This document shows, in pieces, positions 8,635-18,518 of a stretch of DNA of 64,000 nt. The notes beneath the pieces were generated by a model. It was given only the letters and a program-made list of their open reading frames with translations, was not told the DNA's origin and ran no database searches. The stretch spans positions 4,680,001-4,744,000 of the forward strand of contig NZ_CP133269.1 in assembly GCF_030915525.1 (NCBI RefSeq). Direction: 5' to 3'. The position numbers were made by a program, and so were the translations under genes. The stretch comes from Neobacillus sp. PS2-9 (lineage in GTDB: Bacteria > Bacillota > Bacilli > Bacillales > Cytobacillaceae). Positions within the stretch are counted from its first letter, which is position 1; every line of letters begins with the position of its first letter.

Positions 8635-9570
8635 ATGTACGTTCACCGTGATTACCCCGATTTTTCGTGGTCGAATTCAAGGCATAAGACCTTTTTAGAA
8701 TGTGCGCGAAAGTATTATCATCAATACTATGAATCTCATAATGGCTGGCTGTATGAGTCCCCAGAAGAAAACAAGGCAGCGTACCGTTTGAAAAATATTA
8801 AAAATATCCCGATCCTCTTGGGGGATGAAATCCATAAAGTCATAGACAGGCAGCTCAAGAATTTCCTTAATGGTAAAAGTTTATTGAGTGCAAACGAGAT
8901 GATGGGGTTGGTTACGCAGAATCTTAATAAAGCCTATCTTGATTCCACTAAGTTTCGTCAGCATTGGTTTCAAAAGCCAAAGAGGCATCAAATGCTGCAT
9001 GAAATCTATTACGGGGATGGGCTTAGCTCAGAGGAAGTTAGTGCTGCAAAAATCAAGCTAGAGTTGTGCTTGGAAAATTTTTTCACAAGTAAAACCTATC
9101 AGGATATCCTGACAAAGGTAGAAATGCACGTATTACATTCCGAGGATTTTCAAACGTTTGAAGTTAATGGTGTGGATGTATTCGTGGTGTTGGACTTTGT
9201 GTACAAAGATGTGAGTCAGGAGAAATGGATTGTGGTCGATTGGAAAACCGGGAAAGAGTCAGAAGATGACCGGAAACAGCTTGCGTTTTATGCACTCTTT
9301 CTTTCTAGGGAACACAACATACCAATCGAAGATATTGTATTGCGTAATGAATATTTGTTATCGGGTAAGAGCCAGGAGTATCAACTGACTCCGTTCGAAA
9401 TCGACTCGGAGCAACAACTGATGAATGATAGCATCTATCATATGTTGAACTACTTAGAGGATCCTGTGAAGAATAAACCGCTTGATATAGAGCAGTTTGA
9501 GATGCACCAAACAAAAAGATGTTATAGCTGTAATTTTAGAGAGAAATGTGAAAAAGTCCACCTAAAATAA
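8635..9570 (+). CDS. PD-(D/E)XK nuclease, RecB/Cas4-like with probable Fe-S cluster
   Basis: 311 residues. The nuclease core shows D187 (VVLDFVYKD), D202-W-K204 (IVVDWKTGK) and the helix QLAFYALFL, the usual D...(D/E)XK...Q arrangement, with an upstream GDEIHKVID histidine. Cysteines at 23, 296, 299 and 305 (ECARKYY and CYSCNFREKC) match the C...CX2CX5C set that holds an iron-sulfur cluster in AddB and Cas4-like nucleases. It stands alone, with its own terminator, and no CRISPR or helicase gene is nearby. The role is probably DNA processing or repair. A fragment of a paralogous gene may survive at 22641-22745. Confidence 0.85.
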   Translation: MYVHRDYPDFSWSNSRHKTFLECARKYYHQYYESHNGWLYESPEENKAAYRLKNIKNIPILLGDEIHKVIDRQLKNFLNGKSLLSANEMMGLVTQNLNKAYLDSTKFRQHWFQKPKRHQMLHEIYYGDGLSSEEVSAAKIKLELCLENFFTSKTYQDILTKVEMHVLHSEDFQTFEVNGVDVFVVLDFVYKDVSQEKWIVVDWKTGKESEDDRKQLAFYALFLSREHNIPIEDIVLRNEYLLSGKSQEYQLTPFEIDSEQQLMNDSIYHMLNYLEDPVKNKPLDIEQFEMHQTKRCYSCNFREKCEKVHLK

Positions 9571-9587
9571 CCTTTTGGTGGACTTTT
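9552..9587 (+). terminator. Terminator of the nuclease gene
   Basis: AAAAGTCCACC / GGTGGACTTTT stem with a 14-base loop. The left arm is inside the last codons of the nuclease gene. Confidence 0.7.
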
Positions 9588-9657
9588 AACTTATACGAAC
9601 TAACACTGCTCAAGAATCCCAGTCTCAAGTTATCTTGTACACGGTAAATTGACTCAA

Positions 9658-11274
9658 TTATAAAATTTTATATACTATTGCCTGATATGGTCTCATAATC
9701 AGTTCTTCAGAAGAATCTGATTGATCCTTATAATTGGTGATAATAATTTTCTTTTCTAAGACAGAAACGAATTCCGGCAGTTTCACTTCTACTTGCTGTT
9801 CCGAGATATTTAATACTACCAGCCATCTCTCATTATCCCATTCACGAATGAAAGAATAGATTTGCTCGTGGTCCTCTACGATTTCTTGAAAATTACCATA
9901 TACTATTACTTCATTTTCTTTTCTAAGCTGGATCAGCTTTTTGTAAAAATAAAAAACAGAATCAGGGTCAGCAAGTGCTTGAGCTACGTTTATTTCCTTA
10001 TAATTCGGATTTACTTTTATCCATGGTGTACCTTCAGTAAAACCGCCATTTACTGAATCATCCCATTGGACAGGTGTACGCGAATTATCACGTGAGAGAT
10101 GAAGCAAACTCTCAAACACTTCCTCCGGGTCCCGCCCTTTCCCCACTTCTTCTTTATATTTATTCTTCATGGCAATGTCATGATAATCTTCTATGGAGTT
10201 AAATCGGACCCCAGTCATACCAATTTCTTCTCCCTGGTAAATGTAGGGCATTCCCGGCAGCATGTGTAACAGGACAGCAAAACACTTAGCTGACTCTACT
10301 CTATAGATATTGTCATTACCAAACCGTGTTACTAAGCGTGTGTGGTCATGATTATTTAAAAATTGTGAGTTCCATCCTTTGCCCCACATTCCCATATACC
10401 AACGTCTTTGGATTTCTTTAAACCGCTGCATATCCCAATGAGACATATAATCGCAGACTTCAAAATGGAATAAGGTGTGAAGTTCCCGTCGATCTTCGCC
10501 TACATACAAAAGACCATCCTCAGGTGTAACAAAAGGGATTTCACCAACCGTAAAAATATCATAATGTTGCAATAACACCTCATGCATTTCCTTAAGATAT
10601 TCATGAATGCCAGGGTTATTGCCTAAGTAAGAAATATCCTCCGGGTTTTCCGCATTAGGGAATCCTGTTTGTTTGGCAAGAAGGTTAATAACATCCATTC
10701 GGAATCCATCAATACCTTTATCCAGCCAAAACTTCATGAATGAATACACTTCTTTACGAACCATTGGGTTCTCCCAATTCAAATCTGGCTGCTGAACAGC
10801 AAAAGAGTGAAAATAATACTCTCCCGTCTTTTCGTCTAATTCCCATGTTGACGGGGTAAAGTAAGAACGCCAATTATTTGGTTCCTTTCGCCAAATATAG
10901 TAATCTCTTTTTGGATTATCTATGGACGACCGTGATTCTTTAAACCATGGATGTTGATCTGAAGTATGATTCACGACTAGATCCATGATTAGTTTCATCC
11001 CTCTGTTATGCACTTCCTGAAGAAGTCGATCAAAGGTATCCATCGATCCAGCTTTCGGCATGACAGACTGATAATCAGATATATCATACCCGTTATCAAC
11101 ATCCGGGGAATCATAACAAGGATTTAGCCAAATCACGTCTACACCCAAATGTTGAATATAATCTAGCTTCTGGATCACACCTTCTAAGTCCCCATAACCG
11201 TCCCCATCCGTATCGTAAAAACTTCTCCAATATACCTGATAAACCACCGATTCTTTCCACCAGGTTTTTTTCAT
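9658..11274 (-). CDS. GH13 alpha-glucosidase (oligo-1,6-glucosidase type)
   Basis: Cytoplasmic family-13 glycoside hydrolase, 538 residues, no signal peptide. The (beta/alpha)8 motifs are all present: DLVVNHTS, GFRMDVINL (nucleophile Asp), VGEIPF (acid/base Glu) and LNNHDHTR (third Asp). The N-terminus WWKESVVYQVYWRSFYDTDG is typical of oligo-1,6-glucosidase, sucrose isomerase and trehalose-6-phosphate hydrolase relatives; the exact linkage cannot be fixed by eye. It closes a locus encoding a sugar ABC importer and a debranching-type enzyme, so it probably cleaves imported alpha-glucosides. A GC-rich repeat separates it from the upstream gene. Confidence 0.92.
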   Translation of the reverse strand: MKKTWWKESVVYQVYWRSFYDTDGDGYGDLEGVIQKLDYIQHLGVDVIWLNPCYDSPDVDNGYDISDYQSVMPKAGSMDTFDRLLQEVHNRGMKLIMDLVVNHTSDQHPWFKESRSSIDNPKRDYYIWRKEPNNWRSYFTPSTWELDEKTGEYYFHSFAVQQPDLNWENPMVRKEVYSFMKFWLDKGIDGFRMDVINLLAKQTGFPNAENPEDISYLGNNPGIHEYLKEMHEVLLQHYDIFTVGEIPFVTPEDGLLYVGEDRRELHTLFHFEVCDYMSHWDMQRFKEIQRRWYMGMWGKGWNSQFLNNHDHTRLVTRFGNDNIYRVESAKCFAVLLHMLPGMPYIYQGEEIGMTGVRFNSIEDYHDIAMKNKYKEEVGKGRDPEEVFESLLHLSRDNSRTPVQWDDSVNGGFTEGTPWIKVNPNYKEINVAQALADPDSVFYFYKKLIQLRKENEVIVYGNFQEIVEDHEQIYSFIREWDNERWLVVLNISEQQVEVKLPEFVSVLEKKIIITNYKDQSDSSEELIMRPYQAIVYKIL

Positions 11275-11316
11275 TTCTTTTCATTCCTTTTCATTTTTAT
11301 TAGCTCTGTTAAATTT

Positions 11317-11494
11317 GCCTGTTTATTTTCTCTCCAGGCGCTTCGCTTTCCGCGGTCGGCCCGGGAGAGCCTCCTCGTCGCTACGCTCCTGCGGGGTCTC
11401 CCGTGACACGCTTCTCCTGCAGGAGTCTCGCGCCTTCCGCTCCAATCAACATAGTTTCAAAATCAACAATTATCTTTAACATAGCCTGTTTATT
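11317..11494 (-). repeat. Bacillaceae-type GC-rich intergenic repeat with flanking 11-bp direct repeats
   Basis: A GC-rich block (about 11330-11450) in an AT-rich gap. On the minus strand it reads GGAGCGGAAGGCGCGAGACT, CCTGCAGGAG, CGGGAGACCCCGCAGGAGCG, AGCGACGAGGAGGCTC, CCGCGGAAAGCGAAGCGCC. I recognise this as a repeat seen in many Bacillaceae genomes; its function is not established. GCCTGTTTATT stands at 11317-11327 and again at 11484-11494, flanking the block like a target duplication. It can fold into several hairpins. Confidence 0.7.
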
Positions 11495-11512
11495 AATTTT
11501 TGCTAGTTCTTC

Positions 11513-13609
11513 TTAAACCTGGGCGAGGTGTTGGTTAGCAGAGTAATTGACAGCAAAACCGGTAGTATTTTGAAGAATGTCTACGGTAAACAGATTCTGT
11601 TCCTCTTTATTGCGGAATACTTTTAATGAGAGAAAGCCGGCTCCAATATGTATATTTTCAACCAATAGTTCATCTATAAGATCCGGTAACACTGGAGCTA
11701 AGGTAATTTCCTTTTCTAATGCATTTGGGGTAATCCCAAGCATTGCTTGTAATAATACAATGGAGGTTCCTGCTGACCACGCTTGCGGTGAACAAGTTGA
11801 AGGATATGGAACAGGGTATCCCAGCTCTGATTCATTCCCGCAAAAAAGTTCAGGTAACCGCTGATATTCAAATGACTTAGAAGCCTCTAATAAGCCGGTA
11901 ATCACCATGCTGGATTCAGCCTGATAGCCTAAGCGGCTTAATCCAAGCAGAATCATCGCATTATCATGCGGCCAAATGCTTCCATTATGATAGCTCATTG
12001 GATAATAACCAGTTGCTTCCGTACTCATTGTCCGGATACCGTATCCGCTAAACATATCGCTGGAAAGTAATCTCCCCGTAATTTTATCTGTTCGAACAGA
12101 ACTTGGAAGACCAGAAAACAAAAGATGACCCGGATTAGATGTTACGGATTTTACCTGCTGTTGAGCTCTGTCTAAGGCAATGGCGTAATATTGCTCTTCT
12201 TCCATCCAGAAGGCATTCTCAAATGCACTTTTTAATTCCTCTGCTTCTCGTGCTAATTTTTCCGCTAGGTTTTCTTCACCCAATAAACTAAAAATAGGTG
12301 AAAGACCATTTTTGGCTTGATATACATACCCTTGAACCTCTGCTAAGGCAATCGGTGACTTCGCATATTCACCTGTTTGATGAACAACAGAATTGCTTGA
12401 ATCCTTCCAACCCTGATTAGGGAAGCCCTTCTCCGCCTCTTGATGGTACGTTAAGAAGCCAGACTCTTTCATCACATCATCCATACATTCCAAGGCAAGT
12501 AAAATGTTTGGCATTAATTCCTTAATAAGTGACAAGTCACCTGTCCAGCGGTAATATTCTCCCGCCAATACAAGGAATAATGGGGTAGCATCGACAGATC
12601 CATAATAAGGAGCAAAGGGTGACTGATTAGTATTCACGAGCTCCCCAAATCTTATTTCATGCATGATTTTACCAGGCTGCTCATCCCTCCAAAGGTCTGT
12701 ACTAGATCCTTGATAGGCTGCTAATGTTCTCAAGGTACCTTTTACTTTTTCCGGATTTAGTGGAAGCATAAATAAAGATGTAATGAGACTGTCCCGGCCA
12801 AATGGGACCGCAAACCACGGTAGTCCTGCTACAGGTGTTTCACCGTAACCAACATCCGTCATTAACATCCGTAAATCCTGGCTTCCGCGCTTGTACAATT
12901 CGTTGAAAACTGGGGAATTCGTCGTTACCGATGTAGTTTCCTCGTACCATTTTTGATATGAATTTTCCAGCTGTCGATAGGCTTCCTCAAAGGACAGGAC
13001 ACTGCCAGATGTTCCGTTGATAATCGGGACAATGAAAAAGCAGATACTTTCCTCTTCCTTTGGCTCCAGGGTAAGCGAAAAATGAATATTTCCATCACGA
13101 TCAATCTGTGCATCTTTTTTATTCCAATGAATTTTCGTCTCTCTTAGTACCTCGTCAGCCCCCTGATATCGGATAGACCAAGCCTGCGCATCCACTTCTT
13201 TACTGATAATTTCGCCTACATTACCCGTACGGTATTTTCGAACGATAAACATATCCTGGAAGTCAGCATCAAAAGCTATTGAGAAATCAAAGGTTGTTGT
13301 ACGTGGGAAGAAATTAGTAAAGGAAAGCTTCTCATACAGCACACCATCATAAATCAAACGGTCTCTTATAATCTCAATCGCACCGTCATCCTTTTTGTCC
13401 TTAATTAATCTGAAGGTGGCTACATAGCTTTTATCTGCTGTTGACGAAAGCAGTGAAGGCTTTTCTCCATCAATAGTAATTTCCATGCGGCTTAAAAAGC
13501 GGGTATCCTTAGTATATAAACCGTTGCCTTTGTCATCATAGCCTGTAATATCGCCGTTTTTATCAGTAAGGACAAAAAAATCGCCTTCTTTAATCACTTG
13601 ATAATCCAT
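11513..13609 (-). CDS. Glycogen-debranching-type enzyme (amylo-alpha-1,6-glucosidase family)
   Basis: 698 residues. Residues about 5-195 form the N-terminal beta domain (GDFFVLTDKNGDITGYDDKG, then LYTKDTRFLSRMEI). Residues about 230-680 form an (alpha/alpha)6 catalytic domain with GLPWFAVPFGRDSLIT, GSVDATPLFLVLAGEYY and SYHNGSIWPHDNAMI; the acidic residues around these strings are the likely catalytic ones. No signal peptide, so it acts in the cytoplasm. It lies 61 bases after the MalG-type permease gene and is probably in the same operon. It likely trims alpha-glucan or related oligosaccharides brought in by the ABC importer. Confidence 0.88.
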   Translation of the reverse strand: MDYQVIKEGDFFVLTDKNGDITGYDDKGNGLYTKDTRFLSRMEITIDGEKPSLLSSTADKSYVATFRLIKDKKDDGAIEIIRDRLIYDGVLYEKLSFTNFFPRTTTFDFSIAFDADFQDMFIVRKYRTGNVGEIISKEVDAQAWSIRYQGADEVLRETKIHWNKKDAQIDRDGNIHFSLTLEPKEEESICFFIVPIINGTSGSVLSFEEAYRQLENSYQKWYEETTSVTTNSPVFNELYKRGSQDLRMLMTDVGYGETPVAGLPWFAVPFGRDSLITSLFMLPLNPEKVKGTLRTLAAYQGSSTDLWRDEQPGKIMHEIRFGELVNTNQSPFAPYYGSVDATPLFLVLAGEYYRWTGDLSLIKELMPNILLALECMDDVMKESGFLTYHQEAEKGFPNQGWKDSSNSVVHQTGEYAKSPIALAEVQGYVYQAKNGLSPIFSLLGEENLAEKLAREAEELKSAFENAFWMEEEQYYAIALDRAQQQVKSVTSNPGHLLFSGLPSSVRTDKITGRLLSSDMFSGYGIRTMSTEATGYYPMSYHNGSIWPHDNAMILLGLSRLGYQAESSMVITGLLEASKSFEYQRLPELFCGNESELGYPVPYPSTCSPQAWSAGTSIVLLQAMLGITPNALEKEITLAPVLPDLIDELLVENIHIGAGFLSLKVFRNKEEQNLFTVDILQNTTGFAVNYSANQHLAQV

Positions 13610-13670
13610 ATTTTCTATACCTCTTTATTAAAAAATTTTTTCGAAAAGGGGAAAATTCAATTCATCGAAA

Positions 13671-14504
13671 TTAACCTTTAATCCCAGAGTTTGATATACC
13701 TTCGATATATTGTCTTTGGAAGATAAAGAAAAAGATTAAAATCGGTAACGTGGATAGAACAACTCCAGCCATTATTAATGGTGTATTTTCAAAAGCCATA
13801 TCTTTCACACTATTTAATCCAACCACTAATACATATTTTTCAGGGACATTCGCTAAGGTACTTGGAATAAGATAACTGTTCCATGTGCCCGCAAACGCAA
13901 GAATGGACATGGTAATCAGAGATGGCTTGGCTAATGGATAGACAATTTTCCAAAAAGCCCCCATTTTCGTTAAACCATCAATTCTAGCTGCCTCAATTAA
14001 CTCGTTCGGCACACTTCTAAAAAACTGTCTAAGCATAAAGATATAGAGGCTTTGGTATAAAAATGGCACCGTCAACGCTAAAAAGGTGTTTAACCAGCCG
14101 ATTTTCGCCATATTTACATATACAGGGATTAAAATCATATGATACGGAATCATCATCGTAGCAACGACAATCCATTCGATTACCTTTTTTCCTTTGAAAT
14201 TTAACTTTGCTAGTGCAAAGGCCGCCATTGGATTAATAATCAGGTTACCGATGATAACCACACCCGTCATGATGACCGTATTAAGCAGCCACTTGGGCAC
14301 ATTATAAGCATCGTTTGTAAAGAAGGTTTTGTAATTATCTATAGTCCAGCGTCCGACTCCGACCACTTTATTAACGTCTTCCATCTTCAAGAACGAAGTG
14401 TAGATAGTATATAAGAATGGCAAGATAAAAAAGAGTCCTAATATGATAATGATCGTGTAATTACTCAGTTTAAAGAATCTAGCTCTTGTCTCCAATGATG
14501 TCAC
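13671..14504 (-). CDS. Sugar ABC transporter permease (MalG type)
   Basis: Inner-membrane permease of the CUT1 carbohydrate importer group, 277 residues and six helices. The EAA loop that contacts the ATPase is ELIEAARIDGLTKMGAFWKI. Its ATG overlaps the stop of the MalF-type gene by four bases (14501-14504), so translation is coupled. No ATPase gene follows; in Bacillus such importers use the shared MsmX ATPase. Confidence 0.93.
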   Translation of the reverse strand: MTSLETRARFFKLSNYTIIIILGLFFILPFLYTIYTSFLKMEDVNKVVGVGRWTIDNYKTFFTNDAYNVPKWLLNTVIMTGVVIIGNLIINPMAAFALAKLNFKGKKVIEWIVVATMMIPYHMILIPVYVNMAKIGWLNTFLALTVPFLYQSLYIFMLRQFFRSVPNELIEAARIDGLTKMGAFWKIVYPLAKPSLITMSILAFAGTWNSYLIPSTLANVPEKYVLVVGLNSVKDMAFENTPLIMAGVVLSTLPILIFFFIFQRQYIEGISNSGIKG

Positions 14505-15466
14505 TCCTTTTCATCCAGGAATTTTTTTTGCAGGAACGTAACAAACATAATAATGAAGAAGAATAAGATAACAGCCGCGGAGCCGTATCCAATATTCATA
14601 TAGCGAATACCATGCTGATAAAAGTAAGTAACAACCGTACTAGTTGCTCCTGCTGGCGATCCTAATGCACCATACCTCGAAATCGCTGCGATTTGGTCGT
14701 ATATCTGGAATCCTAGAATAGTAGAAACGGAGACAACAAAAAAGGTGATAGGTTTTAATGATGGTACGGTGATGTACCGGAATTGATTCCATTTAGAAGC
14801 TCCGTCCATTTCACTTGCTTCATATAATTCTTTCGAAACCTCCTGAAGTGCAGACAAATACACAATCATACTAAATCCAGCCTGTTGGAAAATAAATAAT
14901 ATACAGACAAATAACAATGCATAATGTGTATCTGCGAACCAGGTGGTATTACCAAATCCAAAGATAGAGAAAAACTTTGTTACAAATGTTCCTTCTTTAA
15001 AAAGCATCATAAACACTGTTGTAATTGCGATTTGAGAAGTAATATACGGGATAAAGAAAACAGTCCTGAAAAGACCCTTTCCTTTAATTTTCTGATTCAC
15101 AAGTAAAGCCATTAATAGTCCAAGAATCGTTTGTACTGGAACAGCTACAACAACAATCTTCAAAGAGTTTAAAACGGCTCGATAAAATTCAGGATCGTTC
15201 AAAATCTTAATATAATTTCCAAAGCCGATAAATTTCGCCTCATTAAGAGCTGCAAAATTCACATCCTGAAAACTTCTGATAAAAGACTCAATAAACGGAT
15301 AGAAAAACCACCATCCCCATAGCACTAAAAACGGCAGTGTGAACACCCATCCAACAAATTGATCTGAATCAGCTGCAGTGCGGAACCATGACTTTTTTAT
15401 CTTTTCTTTGCTGTTTATATGTCCACTGATGTTTACTCCTACACTACTACTTGTATTGTTAGCCAT
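14501..15466 (-). CDS. Sugar ABC transporter permease (MalF type)
   Basis: 321 residues with six helices; the first is preceded by a cytoplasmic N-terminal tail of about 35 residues. The EAA loop is KELYEASEMDGASKWNQFRY. It pairs with the overlapping MalG-type gene and the upstream binding protein to form one CUT1 importer. Confidence 0.93.
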   Translation of the reverse strand: MANNTSSSVGVNISGHINSKEKIKKSWFRTAADSDQFVGWVFTLPFLVLWGWWFFYPFIESFIRSFQDVNFAALNEAKFIGFGNYIKILNDPEFYRAVLNSLKIVVVAVPVQTILGLLMALLVNQKIKGKGLFRTVFFIPYITSQIAITTVFMMLFKEGTFVTKFFSIFGFGNTTWFADTHYALLFVCILFIFQQAGFSMIVYLSALQEVSKELYEASEMDGASKWNQFRYITVPSLKPITFFVVSVSTILGFQIYDQIAAISRYGALGSPAGATSTVVTYFYQHGIRYMNIGYGSAAVILFFFIIMFVTFLQKKFLDEKE

Positions 15467-15556
15467 CTTAATCCTCCTATAGCTTTCAGTAACATCCTCT
15501 TGTATAGATGATAAAAGTATTCCCGATGCCAGTGTGGAATCGGGAACTCAATATGA

Positions 15557-16780
15557 CTAAAATTGTTTTTGTATACTATCAAGTATTTCTTTAGCAGATT
15601 TATCATTACCGCCTAAAATAACATCCTCAAGCTGCTTAATCAATTCGTCATTGAATTTCTTAGTTTCCTTTGGATAACCGAAGTCTGTGCTATACTCAAT
15701 CGCTTTTTGAACTTCCTTAAACTCTGGATTTTCTACAAAGTATTGGGCAGACAAGCTAGGAATAGATGGGTTAACACCAGTCTTCATGAAATCTTTCTGA
15801 ACGTTTTCGTTTGTTAAATAGTAAGCAGCCTGGAGTGCTTCTTTTTTATGCTTTGTATCTTTTAACACTACATATGCATCAGAAATCATCGTACTTGCAT
15901 TTACAGTCCCTTTAGGAATAGGGATAACAGCATATTTCAAATTAGGATTTGCATCTTTTAAATACCCTTTATACCAGTTACCGCCAGTTGTCATTGCTGC
16001 TTTACCGTTAGCGAACACTTCACCGTCCCAGCCATACCCTAATGTTTTCGGCGTTACAGCTAAACCTTTTTTGTATAAATCTAAGACCTTTTGTAAGCCT
16101 TCAATATTTTCAGGCGAATTGATTGTTTTCCCATTACCCCAGTCACCACCGTAACTTTTTGTTACGTTGGTAATATGTAATGGATGAAGATTCAATCCAA
16201 GTCCATAAACATCTTTTGTTTTAAGCTTTTTAGCAGCTGCCTCAACTTCATCCCATGTTTTTGGATATCCACCAAGGCCTGCTTTCTTCCACATTTCTGT
16301 ATTGATAAAGAACATAGCAGGCATCTGGTTAAATGGAAGACCGTATTGCTTTCCATCAACTTTCCAAATATCAGCTCCAGCCTGATTGTAACGCTTCATG
16401 TCTACCTTAGCTGATGCTGTTAAATCATCCAGTGATGCAAATAAGCCTTTATTAATATACTCATACGCACCTTCGTTAGAGATTTTAATAAAATCAGGTG
16501 CTACTCCTGCTGCAATTTCACCAGGAAGGTTGTTCCAAAACTGTTCACTGCTTGGATACTGTTTTACTTTTAGCTCAATATTGGGATATTCTTTTGAAAT
16601 ATCCTTAGCAGCTTTTGTATATACTTTTAAATCCTCTGCTGCACCCCAAAATCCAAATGTTATAGTAGTTTTCCCACCGGATTTATTTCCGCTGCCGGAA
16701 GCAGTTTCACTTTTTCCACAGCCTACTAAAGAGATAACTAATGTCAAAATAACTAATAGAGTTACTGCAAACCTTTTCAT
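15557..16780 (-). CDS. Sugar ABC transporter substrate-binding lipoprotein
   Basis: 407 residues. A signal peptide ends in the lipobox LVGC (Cys21), so the mature protein is anchored outside the membrane. The body is a type-1 extracellular solute-binding protein (TITFGFWGAAEDLKVYTKAA; GLPFNQMPAMFFINTEMWKK). It is the first gene of the importer operon and is preceded by a candidate cre site and an AT-rich palindrome. Oligosaccharide is the likely substrate given the adjoining hydrolases. Confidence 0.93.
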   Translation of the reverse strand: MKRFAVTLLVILTLVISLVGCGKSETASGSGNKSGGKTTITFGFWGAAEDLKVYTKAAKDISKEYPNIELKVKQYPSSEQFWNNLPGEIAAGVAPDFIKISNEGAYEYINKGLFASLDDLTASAKVDMKRYNQAGADIWKVDGKQYGLPFNQMPAMFFINTEMWKKAGLGGYPKTWDEVEAAAKKLKTKDVYGLGLNLHPLHITNVTKSYGGDWGNGKTINSPENIEGLQKVLDLYKKGLAVTPKTLGYGWDGEVFANGKAAMTTGGNWYKGYLKDANPNLKYAVIPIPKGTVNASTMISDAYVVLKDTKHKKEALQAAYYLTNENVQKDFMKTGVNPSIPSLSAQYFVENPEFKEVQKAIEYSTDFGYPKETKKFNDELIKQLEDVILGGNDKSAKEILDSIQKQF

Positions 16781-16821
16781 TTATATCCTCCTTATTGCTA
16801 AGTGTTTATTTGATAAGGAAA

Positions 16822-16836
16822 TAATAACGCTTTCAT
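16822..16836 (-). promoter_or_regulatory. Candidate cre site (CcpA)
   Basis: ATGAAAGCGTTATTA on the minus strand, 42 bases before the binding-protein start codon, fits the cre consensus WTGNAANCGNWNNCW with one mismatch (T for the second-last C). Catabolite repression of a sugar importer would be expected. Confidence 0.45.
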
Positions 16837-16846
16837 TCTCAAAAAA

Positions 16847-16871
16847 AAATTAATCATATTATGATTAATTT
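16847..16871 (-). terminator. 25-bp perfect AT palindrome followed by a T-run
   Basis: AAATTAATCATA-A-TATGATTAATTT on the minus strand, then nine T. It lies after the YesN-type regulator gene and before the importer operon, so it may terminate the regulator transcript. The same dyad could equally be an operator for the importer promoter; the sequence alone does not decide. Confidence 0.45.
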
Positions 16872-16950
16872 AAGAAAAAAACACTTTCACTCTATTCTTT
16901 ATTCAGCCAAAATTACAGTCTTTAAGGAAATGTACTTTTCTTTATTTAAA

Positions 16951-18483
16951 TCACACTCTCTCTTTTCTAAAATCCTTCGGAGACATCCCTTCATACTTAT
17001 TAAAGACAATCGCAAAATGAACCTGGCTTTTAAAACCAACCATTTCTGCAACTTCATAAATTTTATATTGATAGTCTTTTAAAAGAGCTTTTGATTTTTG
17101 AATTCGTATCTCATTAAGGTAATCAAATAATCCTATCCCTGTCTCTTTCTTAAATAATCTGCTAATGTAATTGGGACTGACATGGAATTCTTCTCCCAAA
17201 CTCTTTAATGAAATGGATTCATGATAATTGAGTTCTAGAAACTCAAGGATAATTTTAATGATGGGGCTATATCCCTTATTTTTAAAGGTTACCCTACCTG
17301 AGAGGATTTCCTCAAAAACCTGATGATATAAACCTGACAGCTCGGCAAACGATTCGATTGGTTCAAATTTATCAATATATCCTAGATATTTATCTGTTTC
17401 TTCCATCATGAACAATAACCCTTCATATATTTTTCTGACCTCTTCCTTACTAATGGTCTTCTTGTTTTGAAGGTACTGTTCCCATTCTTTTACTGTGTTA
17501 AAAAATTGCTTAAATTTTTCTTCTCTTAACTCTTTTTTCATTTTCTTAATGAAGGCTTCTTCCTGCTCATCGGCACTTACATCCTCTAAGTTTTGAAAAT
17601 ATAAGATTGACTGGTCCGAGTTATAAAATGCATGGTCGAGTGCATGTTTCGCCTGTTTAAATGCGTGTTTTATATTGCTAAACTTATCTGCTGGCTTACT
17701 GATTCCATATACTGTTTCAATATTCAAGAATCTCTTTAATGATTGGTTTATGTGATGTACTTTTTCATAAATGATTGTGTAGGTGTTTTGTGCACTTTTT
17801 ATGTCACTATTACTGAAAATGAGTGAAAACAAGTTATGCTCTATTTGTAAAAATTCTACTTCCTTATCTTTAACTAACAGTTCCTTTAACAAATTCAGAA
17901 TCGAATTTTGCAATAATGCTGCGTCATTTTCACGATATCTTTCAAGGATTTTTTTATATTCCTTCACCTTAAATAACACGACTAAGATGTTATTCCCTTT
18001 AAAGTTCAACTGCTCCACTGCTTTTTGTTTTCCTATTAGTAAATTTCTAATACTGGCTTCCATTGGTTTTGAATCATGGTCATAGTTTTTTTCTTTCTCC
18101 GTTTGTTCGACCGACAATTCTTCTTGTATTTTGGAAACCACCTTCAAAATTTGCTGATCATTCATATTCGGTTTATGAAAATAATCATCGGCCCCTAATT
18201 TCATTGCCTTTTTTACCGTTTCGAGGTCATCAAAACTACTTAATATGATCACTTTGGAATGGATTCCTCGTTCTTTCATCTCTATTAAAACTTCCAATCC
18301 ATCCTTTTTAGGCATTTTTATATCCAATAAAACAAGATCTGGATTTTGCTCCAGCATGAGCTGAATAGCTTCCTCCCCATCTCCTGCTTCGCCAACAATA
18401 CTTATTCCATACGACTGCCAATCAATTGACGACTTTATTCCGATCCGTACTAAAGGTTCATCATCTACAATTAGGATTCTCAT
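16951..18483 (-). CDS. YesN-type response regulator (receiver + AraC DNA-binding domain)
   Basis: About 510 residues. Receiver domain at 1-120 with the acidic pair DDE, the phosphorylation site in VLLDIKMPKKDG, and the lysine in DYFHKPN. A long middle region is followed by an AraC HTH at about 410-510 (HVSPNYISRLFKKETGIGLF; YEVAEMVGFKSQVHFAIVFN). I chose the ATG at 18483 because AAAAGGTG lies directly upstream; an in-frame GTG at 18492 is less likely. The gene follows the cognate kinase by 26-36 bases and probably activates the sugar importer operon directly downstream. Confidence 0.93.
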   Translation of the reverse strand: MRILIVDDEPLVRIGIKSSIDWQSYGISIVGEAGDGEEAIQLMLEQNPDLVLLDIKMPKKDGLEVLIEMKERGIHSKVIILSSFDDLETVKKAMKLGADDYFHKPNMNDQQILKVVSKIQEELSVEQTEKEKNYDHDSKPMEASIRNLLIGKQKAVEQLNFKGNNILVVLFKVKEYKKILERYRENDAALLQNSILNLLKELLVKDKEVEFLQIEHNLFSLIFSNSDIKSAQNTYTIIYEKVHHINQSLKRFLNIETVYGISKPADKFSNIKHAFKQAKHALDHAFYNSDQSILYFQNLEDVSADEQEEAFIKKMKKELREEKFKQFFNTVKEWEQYLQNKKTISKEEVRKIYEGLLFMMEETDKYLGYIDKFEPIESFAELSGLYHQVFEEILSGRVTFKNKGYSPIIKIILEFLELNYHESISLKSLGEEFHVSPNYISRLFKKETGIGLFDYLNEIRIQKSKALLKDYQYKIYEVAEMVGFKSQVHFAIVFNKYEGMSPKDFRKERV

Positions 18484-18518
18484 AAAAATCACCTTTTTCT
18501 AATCCTCTATTAAAAAGA

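Noticed and set aside
8635..9570. Cas4 protein
   Set aside because: The Cys set and nuclease motifs are shared by many RecB-like proteins; no CRISPR array or other cas gene is present and the protein is longer than Cas4.
16184..16853. Plus-strand frames opposite the sugar-binding lipoprotein gene
   Set aside because: The minus-strand frame has a lipobox and solute-binding motifs; the opposite frames have no ribosome site.
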